A stretch of DNA of 64,000 nucleotides from Streptomyces brevispora (GTDB lineage: Bacteria > Actinomycetota > Actinomycetes > Streptomycetales > Streptomycetaceae), in NCBI RefSeq assembly GCF_007829885.1, contig NZ_VIWW01000001.1:1798001-1862000 (forward strand), read 5' to 3'. The position numbers and the translations under genes are program-made. Position 1 is the first letter of the stretch. Every line of letters starts with the position of its first letter. Shown piece after piece: positions 10,574 to 18,754 of the stretch. Below the pieces are notes generated by a model. The model saw only the letters and a list, made by a program, of their open reading frames with translations. It was not told the DNA's origin and ran no database searches.

Positions 10574-10610
10574 GGACGGGGCGGGCCCAGGCGCCGGGCC
10601 CGCCCCGTCC
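10574..10610 (+). terminator. Terminator of the leucine-catabolism operon
   Basis: A perfect 15-bp G/C-rich stem (10574-10588 with 10596-10610) closes a 7-base loop, 18 bases after the acdH stop. There is no U-tract, as is usual in Streptomyces. Confidence 0.85.
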
Positions 10611-10769
10611 GCGCTTCCTTCCTCTCCAGACCGGTCAGCGGTTCAGACCCTTGTTCCGCTGCCTGTGCAGCGCGGCGATCGCCTGCGACTGTCGGCACTC
10701 GTACGCCGTGCCGGGTCGCACGGACGCCGAACGGCTCTGCCAGGTGAGACCGGTGGGGGGATCGACCAC

Positions 10770-10988
10770 ATGCGGAAGGAACTGTTCGCGCGCGCCTCGA
10801 CTCCCGAGGAGACGAAACTGCTCATGCTGCCCAGCGGCGAACCGGTGGTCGAACTGCACAGGACCGCGTACACGGCCGACGGAACCGTCGTCGAGTTGGC
10901 GATAGGCGTGCACGCGGCCTCACGATTCAGATGGTCGTACGACTTCGACGTTCCGGACTCCGCGCACGGCGAAGGCGGCTCGCGATGA
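10770..10988 (+). pseudogene. Remnant of a GntR/HutC regulator (UTRA domain end only)
   Basis: The 72-residue product reads ASTPEETKLLMLPSGEPVVE, then LHRTAYTADGTVVELAIGVH and SRFRWSYDF. This matches the last third of the UTRA ligand-binding domain of HutC-type GntR regulators. The DNA-binding domain and the first half of UTRA are missing; 10611-10769 upstream shows nothing recognisable. The remnant is therefore unlikely to regulate anything. The frame is intact to its stop. Confidence 0.6.
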
Positions 10989-11108
10989 TCTCCCACCGGT
11001 CCCGGTCCGACGCCCGGCTCCCGTGGGACCACCACCTGGATCAGCAAGCCGTACGAGTAACGGCGCGCCCACGCCACTGCGCGCAAGCTGTGGCCGGGGG
11101 TCTCGTTC

Positions 11109-11339
11109 GTGAGCGCGTCGGAACCGATCACGTTCGAGGAGTACCTGGCCTCCGTCCAGGACGACCGCATGGTCATCGACATGCTGGTCGGTACGTTGCA
11201 GCGGCTGCTGATCTACCCGGCCCAGGGCTTCATGGCCGCCGATCCGGTTCCCGGCGAGGTGACCGCCGCCTATGAGCGACTGCGCCGGGCGGGCTTCACG
11301 AGCCGGCTCGTCACGGGTGGAGCCGACACCGACCGTTGA
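11109..11339 (+). CDS. Small hypothetical protein
   Basis: A 76-residue acidic, soluble product (MSASEPITFEEYLASVQDDR at the start) using GTG. I do not recognise the family. It has no membrane segment, cysteine cluster or HTH. Codon third positions are G/C-rich, which mildly supports coding. It lies between a regulator remnant and a histidine phosphatase-like gene in a patch that looks accessory. No convincing ribosome binding site precedes the GTG. Confidence 0.45.
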   Translation: MSASEPITFEEYLASVQDDRMVIDMLVGTLQRLLIYPAQGFMAADPVPGEVTAAYERLRRAGFTSRLVTGGADTDR

Positions 11340-11627
11340 GGCATCGCTACGCCCCCTCTCGACACCGGCAGGCCGATCGCAGGCCACGCGCCGAACGAAC
11401 CGGCCCTCGATGACGCGCTCGGCACCACCGATGCCGTAAGGGCGCACCCCGTCCACGGCTCCGCCGGCCGGCTCGCGGTGGTCAATCCGGGCCCGGGGAC
11501 GGAAAAGGCCACCCACGTACTGCTCCTCGGCGCGTGCGACCTCGCGCGGGCGCCTTACGTATGAGCGACGTACAGGGTGACGGCCAGGCTCTTTCACCCA
11601 ATCGACGGCGGACATCCAGGAGCCTTG
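11340..11627. other. Intergenic, no gene recognised
   Basis: These 288 bases contain no open frame with convincing codon use or homology and no strong hairpin. The CCAGGAG ribosome binding site for the next gene begins at 11616. Confidence 0.5.
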
Positions 11628-12191
11628 ATGACAGTAGAGATCGTCTACGAGACCCACTCCACCACGACTGACAACGAGGCCGGTGTCGCTACCGGCTGGC
11701 TCCCGGGGGAGCTCTCCGACTTGGGCCGCCGCCAGGCCCGTGAACTGGGCGAGCGCCGGCCGGGCGACGGCTTCGCGGCCGTGTTCACCTCCGACCTGCG
11801 GCGGGCCGTCCAGACAGCCCGGACCGCTTACCCCGGCGGCCGGCTCCCGATCCATCAGGACATCCGGCTGCGTGAGTGCGATTACGGCGACCTCAACGGA
11901 ACCCCTCGCCCCCACATCGCCGCCCGCCGCCTCCAGCACATCGACGTCCCGTTTCCCGGCGGCCAGAGCTACCGCCAAGTCGTCACGGCCACCCACGCCT
12001 TCCTCCACGACCTGGCCACCGGCTGGGACGGCGGCCGAATCCTGGTGATCGCCCACTCGGCCAACCAATGGGCACTGGAACACCTGCTCACGGGTACGCC
12101 CTTGGAGGCCCTGCTCCAAGCACCGCCGGCCTGGCGTCCGGGCCGGCGATACGAGCTGCCCGGAGACTGGCCGCCTACCGCAGCCGGGTGA
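11628..12191 (+). CDS. Histidine phosphatase-superfamily protein with altered RHG motif
   Basis: A 187-residue protein of the phosphoglycerate mutase-like superfamily. It shows VFTSDLRRAVQTARTAYPGG, LRECDYGDLNG, and a second histidine in VIAHSANQWALE. The usual N-terminal RHG/RHA catalytic box is ETHSTTTDNEAG: the phosphoacceptor histidine is present, but the preceding arginine is threonine. Activity may be altered or lost, or the group may use another substrate. I chose the ATG at 11628 because CCAGGAG lies 6 bases upstream and the motif begins at once; an upstream start at 11577 would add a non-homologous tail. Confidence 0.75.
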   Translation: MTVEIVYETHSTTTDNEAGVATGWLPGELSDLGRRQARELGERRPGDGFAAVFTSDLRRAVQTARTAYPGGRLPIHQDIRLRECDYGDLNGTPRPHIAARRLQHIDVPFPGGQSYRQVVTATHAFLHDLATGWDGGRILVIAHSANQWALEHLLTGTPLEALLQAPPAWRPGRRYELPGDWPPTAAG

Positions 12192-12337
12192 CCTCGCCCG
12201 CGCGTCCGCGGCGGGGGGCCCGCCGGGGGCGGACGGCGGAAGCGGATGCCCACCCGGCTCCCATCCCTCCGCCCGCCGCACCCGCTGCGCGGGCAATTCG
12301 TTCGACACCGGCCGCCTCGCCCCGGCAGTGTTCGTCC

Positions 12338-12979
12338 ATGAAGCAGCGGCACTGGCCCCTGTACGGGCTCCGCATCCGCACCCCGCGTCTGGAGTTGCGC
12401 CTCCCGGACCTGGAGTTGCTGGACGAACTGGCCTCGGTCGCCGCCGACGGGGTGCACGCCCCGGACACCATGCCGTTCACCGTCCCCTGGACCGACGGCT
12501 CACCCGCCGATTCCGGCCGGGCGGTGTTCCAGCACGTGCTGGCCACCGTCGCCAACTGGTCACCCGAGAAATGGGCGTTGAGCCTCGCGGTGCTGCACGA
12601 GGGCCGGGTGGTCGGGCGGCAGGACGTGATGGCGAAGGACTTCGCGGTGACCGGCGAGGTGAGCACCGGGTCCTGGCTGGGGCTCAGGTACCAGGGGCGG
12701 GGCATCGGCACCGAGATGCGGGCCGCCGCGCTCCATCTCGCCTTCGCCGGTCTCGGGGCCCGTACGGCGGTCTCGTCCGCGATGACGGACAACCCGCGCT
12801 CGCTCGGCGTCTCGCGGCGGCTCGGCTACCTCCCGGACGGGCTGGAGGCCGCCGCGCTGCGGGGTGCGCCCGTCACGCTGCAACGGCTGCGGCTGGAGCG
12901 GGCACGCTGGGAGGAGCACCGCACGGTCGACGTCACGCTGGAGGGGCTCGACGCGTGCCGTGCGGAGTTCGGCGGGTGA
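12338..12979 (+). CDS. GNAT-family N-acetyltransferase
   Basis: A 213-residue acetyltransferase of the RimJ/RimL type. The opening GLRIRTPRLELRLPDLELLD is typical, and the acetyl-CoA pyrophosphate loop is GLRYQGRGIGTEMRAAAL. A late SMTDNPRSLGVSRRLGY-like segment (SAMTDNPRSLGVSRRLGY at about 148-165) is the usual RimJ/L motif. The acceptor substrate is unknown. The ATG at 12338 begins at the family's usual N-terminus. It is followed by a hairpin terminator. Confidence 0.85.
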   Translation: MKQRHWPLYGLRIRTPRLELRLPDLELLDELASVAADGVHAPDTMPFTVPWTDGSPADSGRAVFQHVLATVANWSPEKWALSLAVLHEGRVVGRQDVMAKDFAVTGEVSTGSWLGLRYQGRGIGTEMRAAALHLAFAGLGARTAVSSAMTDNPRSLGVSRRLGYLPDGLEAAALRGAPVTLQRLRLERARWEEHRTVDVTLEGLDACRAEFGG

Positions 12980-12984
12980 GTGAG

Positions 12985-13020
12985 CCGGCCGGGCCCCGAC
13001 CGGGGTGGGCGCCCGGCCGG
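12985..13020 (+). terminator. Hairpin terminator after the acetyltransferase gene
   Basis: CCGGCCGGGC (12985-12994) pairs with GCCCGGCCGG (13011-13020). A small CCCCG/CGGGG stem inside the loop extends the structure. It begins 5 bases after the stop codon. Confidence 0.65.
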
Positions 13021-13033
13021 GCCGGACGCACGT

Positions 13034-13050
13034 AAGGTTAGGCTAACCTT
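13034..13050. promoter_or_regulatory. Iron box (DmdR/IdeR operator) upstream of desE
   Basis: AAGGTTAGGCTAACCTT is a 17-base palindrome matching the actinobacterial DmdR/IdeR consensus (TTAGGTTAGGCTAACCTAA family). It sits 54 bases before the desE start, so iron repression is expected. Confidence 0.88.
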
Positions 13051-13103
13051 CCTCCGAACCGGCTCAAGGTCGGTCTCCGGCCCGTACGAAAGTGGACTCT
13101 GTC

Positions 13104-14135
13104 ATGCGCACTGCCCGAGCGATCCGCCCCACCCGCCGTGGCCTGCTGGCCATGGGCGGCGCCGTAGGACTCGGTGCCGTCCTCGCCGCCTGCGGCGACA
13201 GCGACGGGAAGGACGCGGGTTCCGGCGGCTCCAAGAGCGCCGACGCCGGGCCGTGGAGCTTCAAGGACGACCGGGGGAAGACCGCCGAGGCCAAGTCCGT
13301 CCCGAAGAACATCGTCGCCTTCACCGGTGTCGCCGCCGCACTCCACGACTACGGCATCGAGGTCAAGGCCGTCTTCGGCCCGACGAAGACCAAGGACGGC
13401 AAAGCCGATGTGCAGGCCGGCGACCTGGACGTCAGCAAGGTCGAGATCCTCGGCAACGTCTGGGGCGAGTTCAACGTCGAGAAGTACGCGGCGCTCGGCC
13501 CGGAGCTGCTGGTCACGGCGATGTGGGAGAAGGACGCCCTCTGGTACGTGCCGGACCAGTCCAAGGACAAGATCCTGAAGCCGGCCCCGAGCGTCGCCCT
13601 GTGGGCGGCCCGGACCACGATCCCCAAGGCCATCCAGCGCCACGAGGACCTCGCCGAATCGCTCGGCGCCGACGTGAGGGCCAAGGCGGTCACGGACGCC
13701 AAGGCCCGCTTCGAGAAGGCCGCGGCCCGGCTGCGCGCCGCCGCGAAGTCCAAGCCGGACCTCAAGGTCCTGATCGGCTCGGCCAGCCAGGACCTCTTCT
13801 ACGTCACCCTCGCGAAGACGGCCGCGGACACCCTGTACTTCCAGGAGCTGGGCGTGAAGTTCGTCGAGCCGAAGGTGAACTCGGCGGGCTTCTTCGAGGA
13901 GCTGAGCTGGGAGAACGTCGACAAGTACCAGGCCGACATCATCATGATGGACAACCGGTCATCGGCACTCCAGCCCGAGGCCCTGACCTCCAGGCCGACC
14001 TGGACGCGGCTGCCCGCCGTCAAGGCCGGCCAGGTCATCCCCCGTACCACCGAGCCGATCTTCAGCTACGACAAGTGCGCACCGATCCTCGAAGACCTCG
14101 CGAAGGCCATCGAGGACGCCAAGAAGGCCGCCTGA
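13104..14135 (+). CDS. desE: Ferric-siderophore ABC transporter substrate-binding lipoprotein, DesE-like
   Basis: A 343-residue lipoprotein. The twin-arginine-like TRRGLLAMGG precedes a lipobox ending LAAC, so it is exported and anchored outside the membrane. The mature part is a class III periplasmic-binding fold (KNIVAFTGVAAALHDYGIEV, ALGPELLVTAMW, FEELSWENVDKYQADIIMMD). It resembles DesE, the ferrioxamine receptor, and its position right after acdH matches desE in S. coelicolor. The iron box upstream predicts derepression under iron starvation. No permease or ATPase gene is adjacent. I prefer the ATG at 13104 because GAAAG lies 11 bases upstream; GTG at 13092 is the alternative. Confidence 0.8.
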   Translation: MRTARAIRPTRRGLLAMGGAVGLGAVLAACGDSDGKDAGSGGSKSADAGPWSFKDDRGKTAEAKSVPKNIVAFTGVAAALHDYGIEVKAVFGPTKTKDGKADVQAGDLDVSKVEILGNVWGEFNVEKYAALGPELLVTAMWEKDALWYVPDQSKDKILKPAPSVALWAARTTIPKAIQRHEDLAESLGADVRAKAVTDAKARFEKAAARLRAAAKSKPDLKVLIGSASQDLFYVTLAKTAADTLYFQELGVKFVEPKVNSAGFFEELSWENVDKYQADIIMMDNRSSALQPEALTSRPTWTRLPAVKAGQVIPRTTEPIFSYDKCAPILEDLAKAIEDAKKAA

Positions 14136-14317
14136 CCAGGACGGCCGCCGCTGCCACGACCCGGGGGGCAGTCGGAACCAGTCGTTCCGGTCGATGACCA
14201 GGGCAACTGGTTCGCCGCCTGCGGACACTTCCGGCCGACGTACCGGCCGTGCTGCGCTCGTACACGGTCCGCGGCCGTGCTCCCACACACCGAGGACCGC
14301 CGAGCCCGGCCACCTCA

Positions 14318-14402
14318 AGCCCGTCCGGCGATCGAGGACAGCGCCCCGAGCCCGTCCGGCGATCGAGGACAGCGCCCCGAGCCCGTCCGGCGATCGAGGA
14401 CA
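14318..14402. repeat. 31-bp tandem direct repeat, 2.7 copies
   Basis: The core CCCGTCCGGCGATCGAGGAC occurs three times with a 31-base period (14318-14340 partial, 14341-14371, 14372-14402), separated by AGCGCCCCGAG. The rest of the 14136-14438 gap between desE and the hexosaminidase gene holds no gene. A related CCTCAAACGCCGGACGG motif recurs near 53322. Such elements are common between Streptomyces genes. There are no spacers, so this is not a CRISPR array. Confidence 0.8.
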
Positions 14403-14438
14403 AGCCCCCGACCGCCGGACGGACCCGTCATCCGAACC

Positions 14439-16097
14439 TCAGCCCGCCGCAGCCGGCTCCGCCGGCCACGGCACCTGCGGCGACCGGTAGTAGTCGATCC
14501 CCATCGCCGTGAACCGCGGCCCGAGCGCCGCCAGCCGCAGCTTGTACGTGTCCCAGTCGTGCGTCGCCGCCGGGGACCAGCCCAGCTCCGCCGCCCCGGG
14601 CAGCCGCGGGAACGCCATCGCGTCGATGTCGTCGCTGTCCGTCAGCGTCTCCGCCCAGATCGGTGCCTCGACACCCAGGACCGCGTCCGCCGGGGCGCCG
14701 GAGAGATACGTCCCCGGGTCCCAGTCGTACGAGCGCTGGACCTCGACCAGACCGGCCCACTTCAGACCCAGTTCGGTCTTGGCCGTGTACTTCATGTCCA
14801 GGTACACCCGGTCGGCCGGCGACAGCACCAGCTTGGTGCCGTTCTTCGCGGCGTCCACCACCTGCTGCCGGTCCGCGGCGCTCGTCTTGTCGTAGCCCCA
14901 GTACTGGGCGACCGCGCCCTTGACCGGCTCGGCCCCGGTGAGCTGGTGCCAGCCCATCACGGTCTTGCCGTACTTGCCGACGACGGCCTGCGCCCGCTTC
15001 ATGATCCTGGCGTAGTCGTCGTGGCTGGTGGAGTGCGCCTCGTCACCGCCGATGTGGATGTACTTTCCGGGGGTCAGCGCGGCCAGTTCGCGGATGACGT
15101 CGTCGATGAAGGTGTACGTGACGTCCTTGCCCGCGCACAGCGAGCTGAACCCGACCTCGATGCCGGTGTAGAGCGGCGGCGCGACGCCGTCGCAGTTCAG
15201 CTCGGCGTACGAGGCGAGGGCGGCGTTGGTGTGGCTGGGCATGTCGATCTCCGGCACCACCTCCAGGTAGCGGGAGGCCGCGTACTTCACGATCTCCTTG
15301 TACTGGCTCTTGGTGTAGTACCCGCCGGCCCCGCCGCCCACCTCCGTCGAGCCGCCGTACGTGGCCAGCTTCGGCCAGGAGTCGATGGCGATCCGCCAGC
15401 CCTGGTCGTCGGAGAGGTGCAGATGGAACGTGTTGATCTTGTAGAGCGCGATCTGATCGATGTAGCGCTTGACCTCGGCGACCGAGAAGAAGTGCCGCGA
15501 GACATCGAGCATCGCGCCCCGGTAGCCGTAGCGCGGCGCGTCGGTCAGGCTGCCGCCCGCGACCTTCCACGGCCCCTTCTGGCGGCTGTCCGCCTCGACC
15601 TGGGCCGGCAGCAGCTGACGCAGCGTCTGAACGCCGTGGAAGAGCCCTGCCGGCTTGCGGGCGGTGATGGTGACGGCACCGTGCCCGGACGTCAGGGTGT
15701 ACCCCTCCGCGCCCAGCGCGCTGTCGCGGGAGCCGAGCCGGAGCCGGATGCCGTCGGCGCCGTCCTTGCCGGTGACCCGCAGGGAGTACCCGGTGGAGGG
15801 GCGCAGCACGCCCGCCAGGTACTCGCCGACCTTGCGGGCCTCGCCGGACGAGCCGTCGACCCGGATTCTGGTGGCACCGGTGATGGAGTACGGGGAGCCA
15901 CCCGGTCTCACCGAGACGGGGGCCGGCACGACCTGGCCGAGCGGCCGGGTCGCCCGGACTGCGGAGGCGCTGCCCTCCGCGGAGGCCGTGGCCGCGCACG
16001 CGGTGGAGATGCCGGCCGCCGTGACGAGAAGCAGCGAGCCGAGAAGGCGGGGTAGAGCACGGGGAAGAGCACTGCGCTGCGCCGTATGCAGTCTCAC
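14439..16097 (-). CDS. Secreted beta-N-acetylhexosaminidase (GH20)
   Basis: A 552-residue exported enzyme that removes terminal GlcNAc from chitin oligosaccharides. The N-terminal signal has a hydrophobic core and ends in ISTACAATASA; the cysteine could be lipid-modified. Residues 45-180 form the GH20b domain and 185-530 the catalytic barrel: GYRGAMLDVSRHFFS, NTFHLHLSDDQGWRI, and HIGGDEAH with the catalytic Asp352-Glu353 pair. Tryptophans of the substrate pocket appear in GWHQLTG and EAPIWAETL. A DasR-like site lies about 90 bases upstream, and glmS is nearby, so it fits the GlcNAc regulon. Confidence 0.93.
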   Translation of the reverse strand: MRLHTAQRSALPRALPRLLGSLLLVTAAGISTACAATASAEGSASAVRATRPLGQVVPAPVSVRPGGSPYSITGATRIRVDGSSGEARKVGEYLAGVLRPSTGYSLRVTGKDGADGIRLRLGSRDSALGAEGYTLTSGHGAVTITARKPAGLFHGVQTLRQLLPAQVEADSRQKGPWKVAGGSLTDAPRYGYRGAMLDVSRHFFSVAEVKRYIDQIALYKINTFHLHLSDDQGWRIAIDSWPKLATYGGSTEVGGGAGGYYTKSQYKEIVKYAASRYLEVVPEIDMPSHTNAALASYAELNCDGVAPPLYTGIEVGFSSLCAGKDVTYTFIDDVIRELAALTPGKYIHIGGDEAHSTSHDDYARIMKRAQAVVGKYGKTVMGWHQLTGAEPVKGAVAQYWGYDKTSAADRQQVVDAAKNGTKLVLSPADRVYLDMKYTAKTELGLKWAGLVEVQRSYDWDPGTYLSGAPADAVLGVEAPIWAETLTDSDDIDAMAFPRLPGAAELGWSPAATHDWDTYKLRLAALGPRFTAMGIDYYRSPQVPWPAEPAAAG

Positions 16098-16186
16098 AAG
16101 CCGGGTCCCTTTCTACGGGTTCACATCTGCGGATCTCCTGCACCAACCGGACCGTCGCCATGCGTACCGCTTACCCAATGGATGGT

Positions 16187-16202
16187 CAAGGTGTAGACCA
16201 CT
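16187..16202. promoter_or_regulatory. DasR-responsive element (dre-like)
   Basis: CAAGGTGTAGACCACT matches 12 of 16 positions of the dre consensus ACTGGTCTAGACCACT, with the right half perfect. It lies between the GH20 gene (start 16097) and the glmS operon. DasR senses phosphorylated amino sugars and controls chitin and GlcNAc genes, so control of the hexosaminidase gene is likely. Confidence 0.7.
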
Positions 16203-16369
16203 TCCCCGTATTGACCGTGCGGGAACGTGGCCGACGGTCCGGGGTCCTTGGCCGAATTCATCCCGGCGGCCCCGTCGGGCTCGCGGCCCGGCGGACGTCA
16301 TGACGAACCGCCTCGGAGGAGCCTCGAAGCACCCGCGGACCACAGAGACAGGGCCACTCGGCGCTACTC

Positions 16370-16387
16370 CTGCCCGATATCGGGCAG
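16370..16387. promoter_or_regulatory. Perfect 18-bp palindrome upstream of the small gene and glmS
   Basis: CTGCCCGATATCGGGCAG is an exact 9+9 inverted repeat with no loop, 41 bases before the GTG of the next gene. Its size and position suit an operator for a dimeric regulator. I cannot assign the regulator. Confidence 0.5.
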
Positions 16388-16427
16388 AATTGTTGCGCTG
16401 GAGCCTCTTCCGCCGCAGTATCGACGA

Positions 16428-16703
16428 GTGCTCGAACGTCGCTCGTCGTACGACGACCTCATTGATCACCTGGTCCGCAGCACCGCGCTCCAGCGCGGCG
16501 AGGCCTCCCGGGTGATCCTCGATGTGCTGGCGTACTTCGACGAGACGGCCGAGGAGTTCGTCCGCCGCCGCCACCGCGAACTGCAGTCCGGCGGCCTGGT
16601 CAACGCGGAGATCTTCGAGCGGATCGCGGCGGAACTGCCGCACCGGGCGGTCGCACCGCCGGAGCTCTCGCTCCGGCAGCTGCGCCGCATCGTCTACGGC
16701 TGA
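16428..16703 (+). CDS. Small conserved protein upstream of glmS
   Basis: A 91-residue charged helical protein (SYDDLIDHLVRSTALQRGEA, FDETAEEFVRRRHRELQ, LSLRQLRRIVYG at the end). I know it as a conserved Streptomyces protein beside glmS but not its function. It has no membrane segment or catalytic motif. The GTG at 16428 is chosen because codon use and sequence character change upstream of it, where the 18-bp palindrome lies; a longer form without a standard start cannot be excluded. It precedes glmS by 66 bases on the same strand and is probably co-transcribed. Confidence 0.7.
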   Translation: MLERRSSYDDLIDHLVRSTALQRGEASRVILDVLAYFDETAEEFVRRRHRELQSGGLVNAEIFERIAAELPHRAVAPPELSLRQLRRIVYG

Positions 16704-16769
16704 GACCGGTCGACGGCCGGGCACCCACTTACTTGTACGTCGATGGATTGACGGAGGGGCAGAGACTCT

Positions 16770-18599
16770 ATGTGCGGAATCGTCGGCTATATCGGCAAGC
16801 GTGACGTGGCTCCGCTGCTGCTGGAAGGGCTGCAGCGGCTGGAGTACCGGGGTTACGACTCCGCGGGCATCGTGATCACCGGAAAGCCGGCGGCCGGCAA
16901 GCCCGCCGCGCTGAAGATGGTCAAGGCCAAGGGCCGGGTCCGCGAGCTGGAGGCCCGGGTCCCCAAGCGGTTCACCGGCACCACCGGCATCGCCCACACC
17001 CGCTGGGCCACCCACGGTGCCCCGAGCGACGAGAACGCCCACCCGCACCTGGATGCCGGCAACAAGGTCGCCGTCGTCCACAACGGGATCATCGACAACG
17101 CCTCCGAGCTGCGCGCCAGGCTCGTCGCCGACGGCGTCGTCTTCCTCTCCGAGACCGACACCGAGGTGCTGGTCCACCTGATCGCCCGCTCGGATGCGGA
17201 CACCCTGGAGGAGAAGGTCCGCGAGGCGCTGCGCTCGATCGAGGGCACGTACGGCATCGCCGTGATGCACGCCGACTTCAACGACCGCATCGTCGTGGCC
17301 CGCAACGGCTCCCCGGTCGTCCTCGGCATCGGCGAGAAGGAGATGTTCGTCGCCTCGGACGTCGCGGCCCTGGTCGCCCACACCCGTCAGGTCGTCACCC
17401 TCGACGACGGCGAGATGGCCACCCTCAAGGCCGACGACTTCCGTACGTACACGACGGAGGGCTCGACCACGACGGCCACGCCGACCACCGTGGAGTGGGA
17501 GGCCGAGTCGTACGACATGGGCGGCCACGACACGTACATGCACAAGGAGATCTCGGAGCAGGCCGAAGCCGTCGACCGGGTGCTGCGCGGCCGGATCGAC
17601 GACCGGTTCGCCACCGTCCACCTGGGCGGCCTCAACCTGGACGCCCGCGAGGCGCGCGGGGTCCGCCGGATCAAGATCCTGGGCTGCGGCACCTCGTACC
17701 ACGCGGGTCAGATCGGCGCCCAGCTGATCGAGGAGCTCGCCCGCATCCCCGCGGACGCCGAGCCCGCGTCCGAGTTCCGCTACCGCAACCCGGTGGTGGA
17801 CCCCGACACGCTGTATGTCGCGGTCTCCCAGTCCGGTGAGACGTACGACGTGCTGGCCGCCGTCCAGGAGCTGAAGCGCAAGGGCGCGCGGGTGCTCGGT
17901 GTGGTCAACGTGGTCGGTTCCGCGATCGCCCGGGAGGCCGACGGCGGTACGTATGTGCACGCCGGGCCCGAGGTGTGTGTCGTCTCCACCAAGTGCTTCA
18001 CCAACACCGTCGTCGCGTTCGCGCTGCTCGCCCTGCACCTGGGCCGGATCCGGGACCTGTCGGTCGCCGACGGCAAGCGGATCATCGCGGGGCTGCGCAG
18101 GCTGCCCGCCCAGATCAGCGAGATCCTCGACAACGAGGACGAGATCAAGAAGCTGGCCGCGGAGTACGCGGACGCCAAGTCGATGATGTTCATCGGCCGG
18201 GTGCGCGGCTACCCCGTCGCCCGGGAGGCCTCGCTGAAGCTCAAGGAGGTCTCGTACATCCACGCCGAGGCCTACCCGGCCTCCGAGCTGAAGCACGGGC
18301 CGCTCGCGCTGATCGAGCCCGCGATGCCGACCGTCGCGATCGTGCCGGACGACGACCTGCTGGAGAAGAACCGCGCCGCGATGGAGGAGATCAAGGCCCG
18401 CAGCGGCCGCATCCTCGCCGTCGCGCACCAGGTGCAGGAGAAGGCCGACCACACCATCGTCGTACCGAAGAACGAGAACGAGCTGGACCCGATCCTGCTG
18501 GGCATCCCGCTCCAGCTCTTCGCGTACCACACGGCGCTGGCGATGGGCCGGGACATCGACAAGCCGCGCAACCTGGCGAAGTCCGTCACCGTCGAGTAG
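16770..18599 (+). CDS. glmS: Glutamine--fructose-6-phosphate aminotransferase (isomerizing)
   Basis: A 609-residue enzyme making glucosamine-6-phosphate for cell-wall precursors. The N-terminal class II glutaminase domain begins MCGIVGYIGKR, where Cys2 is the nucleophile, and has GYDSAGI and HTRWATHG. The C-terminal half has two SIS domains (ILGCGTSYHAGQIGAQLIEE, SQSGETYDVLAAVQ) and ends in the family's conserved KPRNLAKSVTVE tail. GGAGGGGCAG just upstream is the ribosome binding site. By synteny this is the second glmS copy of Streptomyces (glmS2). No glmS ribozyme is seen. Confidence 0.95.
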   Translation: MCGIVGYIGKRDVAPLLLEGLQRLEYRGYDSAGIVITGKPAAGKPAALKMVKAKGRVRELEARVPKRFTGTTGIAHTRWATHGAPSDENAHPHLDAGNKVAVVHNGIIDNASELRARLVADGVVFLSETDTEVLVHLIARSDADTLEEKVREALRSIEGTYGIAVMHADFNDRIVVARNGSPVVLGIGEKEMFVASDVAALVAHTRQVVTLDDGEMATLKADDFRTYTTEGSTTTATPTTVEWEAESYDMGGHDTYMHKEISEQAEAVDRVLRGRIDDRFATVHLGGLNLDAREARGVRRIKILGCGTSYHAGQIGAQLIEELARIPADAEPASEFRYRNPVVDPDTLYVAVSQSGETYDVLAAVQELKRKGARVLGVVNVVGSAIAREADGGTYVHAGPEVCVVSTKCFTNTVVAFALLALHLGRIRDLSVADGKRIIAGLRRLPAQISEILDNEDEIKKLAAEYADAKSMMFIGRVRGYPVAREASLKLKEVSYIHAEAYPASELKHGPLALIEPAMPTVAIVPDDDLLEKNRAAMEEIKARSGRILAVAHQVQEKADHTIVVPKNENELDPILLGIPLQLFAYHTALAMGRDIDKPRNLAKSVTVE

Positions 18600-18616
18600 C
18601 CACGCCCGTAACCGGC

Positions 18617-18663
18617 GGAAGGCGGCCCCGCACCCACGTGACGTGGGTGCGGGGCCGCCTTCC
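18617..18663 (+). terminator. Strong glmS terminator
   Basis: A perfect 22-bp stem (18617-18638 with 18642-18663) with a 3-base loop starts 18 bases after the glmS stop. It may also end transcription coming from the opposite strand. Confidence 0.9.
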
Positions 18664-18754
18664 TGTGTGGCCACCTTCCCGTGCGGGCCGCCTTCCCGTG
18701 CGGGCCGGTGTCGCCGGGAGCGGCCCGTCCGCTGCTTCTGAGGCGGTCAGCCTC

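Noticed and set aside
14318..14402. CRISPR array
   Set aside because: The 31-bp units are directly tandem without unique spacers and no cas genes are nearby.
16770..18599. glmS ribozyme or riboswitch upstream of glmS
   Set aside because: The 66-base leader is too short and lacks the ribozyme core; such elements are found mainly in Firmicutes.
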